A stretch of DNA of 13,214 bases, from assembly GCA_900321775.1 (NCBI GenBank), contig ONXE01000032.1, forward strand, positions 1 to 13,214. The letters run 5' to 3'. The DNA is from an uncultured Bacteroidales bacterium (GTDB taxonomy: Bacteria > Bacteroidota > Bacteroidia > Bacteroidales > Paludibacteraceae). Below the pieces are notes generated by a model that worked only from the letters and a program-made list of their open reading frames with translations, ran no database searches and was not told where the DNA came from. Positions 11,880-13,214 of the stretch are shown here, one piece after another. Both the position numbers and the translations under genes were made by a program. How positions within the stretch are numbered: the stretch's first letter is position 1; the number at the start of each line of letters is the position of its first letter.

Positions 11880-13214
11880 TTACGAAATCTCGGCCCAGTT
11901 GCGCTGGTGGTTCTTCAGTTTCTTGAGTTGGTAGGCATAAATCTGGTGCTCGGGAGCGACCAACTCGGGGTCGTTGTCAAGGATGTCCAGAGCGGCCTGT
12001 CGTGCCAACTCAAGGACTTGTCCGTCTGTGGAAAGCGAAGCAATCTTCAGCTCAAAAGGTAGTCCGGACTGTTGCGTTCCTTCCAGGTCTCCGGGGCCGC
12101 GCAACTGCAGGTCAGCCTCAGCGATACGGAAACCGTCGTTGGTAGCCTCCATGATCTCCATACGCTTGCGCGTGTCTTTGCTCAGCTGCACATCCGTCAG
12201 TAGCACGCAATAACTTTGGTCGGCCCCTCGTCCTACCCTGCCGCGCAACTGGTGCAACTGCGAGAGACCGAAACGCTCGGCGTTCTCTACAATCATCACA
12301 CTCGCATTGGGGACATTCACACCCACTTCAATCACCGTCGTAGCCACGAGAATCTGCGTCTTGCCCGCCGCAAACAACTGCATCTGGTAGTCTTTCTCAC
12401 GCGCCTTGAGTCGTCCGTGAACCATAGAGATAGTACACTCGGGGAACGCGCGGTGCATGCGCTCATAGCCGTTTTCCAGGTCCGCCAACGTCTTACCATC
12501 CTCCACAGGAACAGGGTTGCCCTGCCGGTCTTTCTTTTGCTCAATGAGCGGATAAACCACGTAAACCTGCCTTCCCTTGCCTATCTCTTCTCGGATGAAG
12601 TCATACACCCTGTCTCGGTTGAGGTTGGTGAAATGGCGCGTACGTATGGGCTTGCGTCCCGGCGGCAGTTCATCGATGACACTGACAGACAAATCGCCAT
12701 AGACGGTCATGGCCAGCGTACGCGGGATAGGCGTGGCGGTCATCACCAGCACATGGGGCGGTTGCACGTTCTTCGACCAGAGTTTGGCACGCTGAGCCAC
12801 TCCAAAACGATGCTGTTCGTCCACAATCACCAAGCCCAGATTGGCAAACTGCACCTCATCTTCTATCAGCGCGTGGGTGCCCACGAGGATGTCGGTCTGC
12901 CCGTTGCGCAAGCGCTCATGCAGTGCTTCGCGCTGTTTGGCGGTGGTCGAACCTGTCAGCAGGTCCACCGTGGTTCAGAGCGTCTCCATATGTTGCTTGG
13001 CCAAAATCTCGGTGGGCGCCATGATGCAGGTCTGGTAGCCGTTGTCTGCCGCCAACAGCGCACACAACAGCGCCACAAGAGTCTTACCCGAGCCCACATC
13101 GCCTTGCAGCAGTCGGTTCATCTGGCGGCCGGACTTGAGGTCAGCCTGAATCTCCTTGACAACGCGTTTCTGCGCGCCCGTCAACGGGAACGGCAGGTGC
13201 TGATGGTAGAACTC
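11880..13214 (-). pseudogene. recG: ATP-dependent DNA helicase RecG, C-terminal part, interrupted by an in-frame TGA
   Basis: RecG unwinds branched DNA and regresses stalled replication forks. The window starts inside the gene (EFYHQHLPFPLTGAQKRVV). Helicase motifs follow in order: GDVGSGKT (Walker A, motif I), MAPTEILAKQH (Ia), VDEQHRFG (DExH, II), VMTATPIPRTLAM (III), then VHGR, ATTVIEVGVNVPNASVMIVE (V) and LHQLRGRVGRG (VI). The RecG-specific end (NDGFRIAEADLQLRGPGDLEGTQQSG) is intact to the TAA at 11880. One reading frame covers the whole stretch, but a TGA at 12975-12977 falls between METL and TTVDLLTGST, where related proteins as I remember them have about seven or more additional residues. 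Either the gene is broken, or the sequence has an error or small deletion. Internal restart at GTG 12968 would lack Walker A and be inactive as a helicase. Confidence 0.8.
12975..12977 (-). other. recG: In-frame TGA stop codon within recG
   Basis: Codons read ATG GAG ACG CTC TGA ACC ACG GTG GAC CTG on the minus strand. Frame is conserved on both sides, so this is a nonsense codon rather than a frameshift. Other genes here use TAA, TAG and TGA as normal stops, so recoding of TGA is not indicated. Confidence 0.85.

Noticed and set aside
12975..12977. TGA read as an amino acid (alternative genetic code)
   Set aside because: The lipoprotein gene at 354-1016 ends in TGA, other genes use all three stops, TGG encodes Trp throughout, and no recoded Bacteroidetes lineage is suggested.

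Overview
The window looks like a chromosomal segment of a Bacteroidales bacterium (Prevotellaceae or a close relative). This rests on several signs: a TonB-dependent receptor with an N-terminal carboxypeptidase-regulatory-like domain paired with a DUF4249 lipoprotein; TPR/transmembrane/HTH regulators; a RhuM-family protein; almost no Shine-Dalgarno sequences; and repeated promoters of the Bacteroidetes type, TTTG then 19-20 nt then TAnnTTTG. Species cannot be fixed from the sequence. Every gene I can support lies on the minus strand, so transcription runs from high to low coordinates. The large plus-strand ORFs are antisense shadows.

In transcription order, the right end (13214-11880) holds the C-terminal two thirds of recG, interrupted by an in-frame TGA at a point where the protein also looks several residues short. 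Next is a two-gene unit (11720-8612) from a clear promoter: a DUF4062 + GHKL-type ATPase + heptad minisatellite + winged-helix protein, then, 7 nt later, a membrane-spanning TPR regulator with a C-terminal HTH. A second unit (8418-4526) encodes a small lipoprotein, a TonB-dependent receptor and a DUF4249 lipoprotein, probably an outer-membrane uptake system. A third unit is an LTA-synthase/phosphoglycerol-transferase-like membrane sulfatase (4314-2467).

The left end (2530-1) is a mosaic. Three remnants of RHS/YD-repeat core sequence (2469-2190, 1140-1090, 357-124) alternate with small genes: a RhuM-family protein with a degenerate PLD-like C-terminus, an unrecognised lipoprotein, and the first 31 codons of a small gene resembling the antitoxin-like partner in Bacteroidales toxin-antitoxin pairs. 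RHS similarity starts almost exactly at the stop codons of the genes before it. A 39-bp REP-like repeat lies at three gene 3' ends. The RHS remnant nearest the left edge appears to supply the promoter of the small gene.

The items I rate highest are the DUF4062-GHKL/TPR-HTH pair with its 21-bp coding minisatellite, the RHS/REP mosaic with stop-codon junctions, the near-identical promoter cassette in front of three unrelated operons, and the interrupted recG. None is proved to be a new system from sequence alone.
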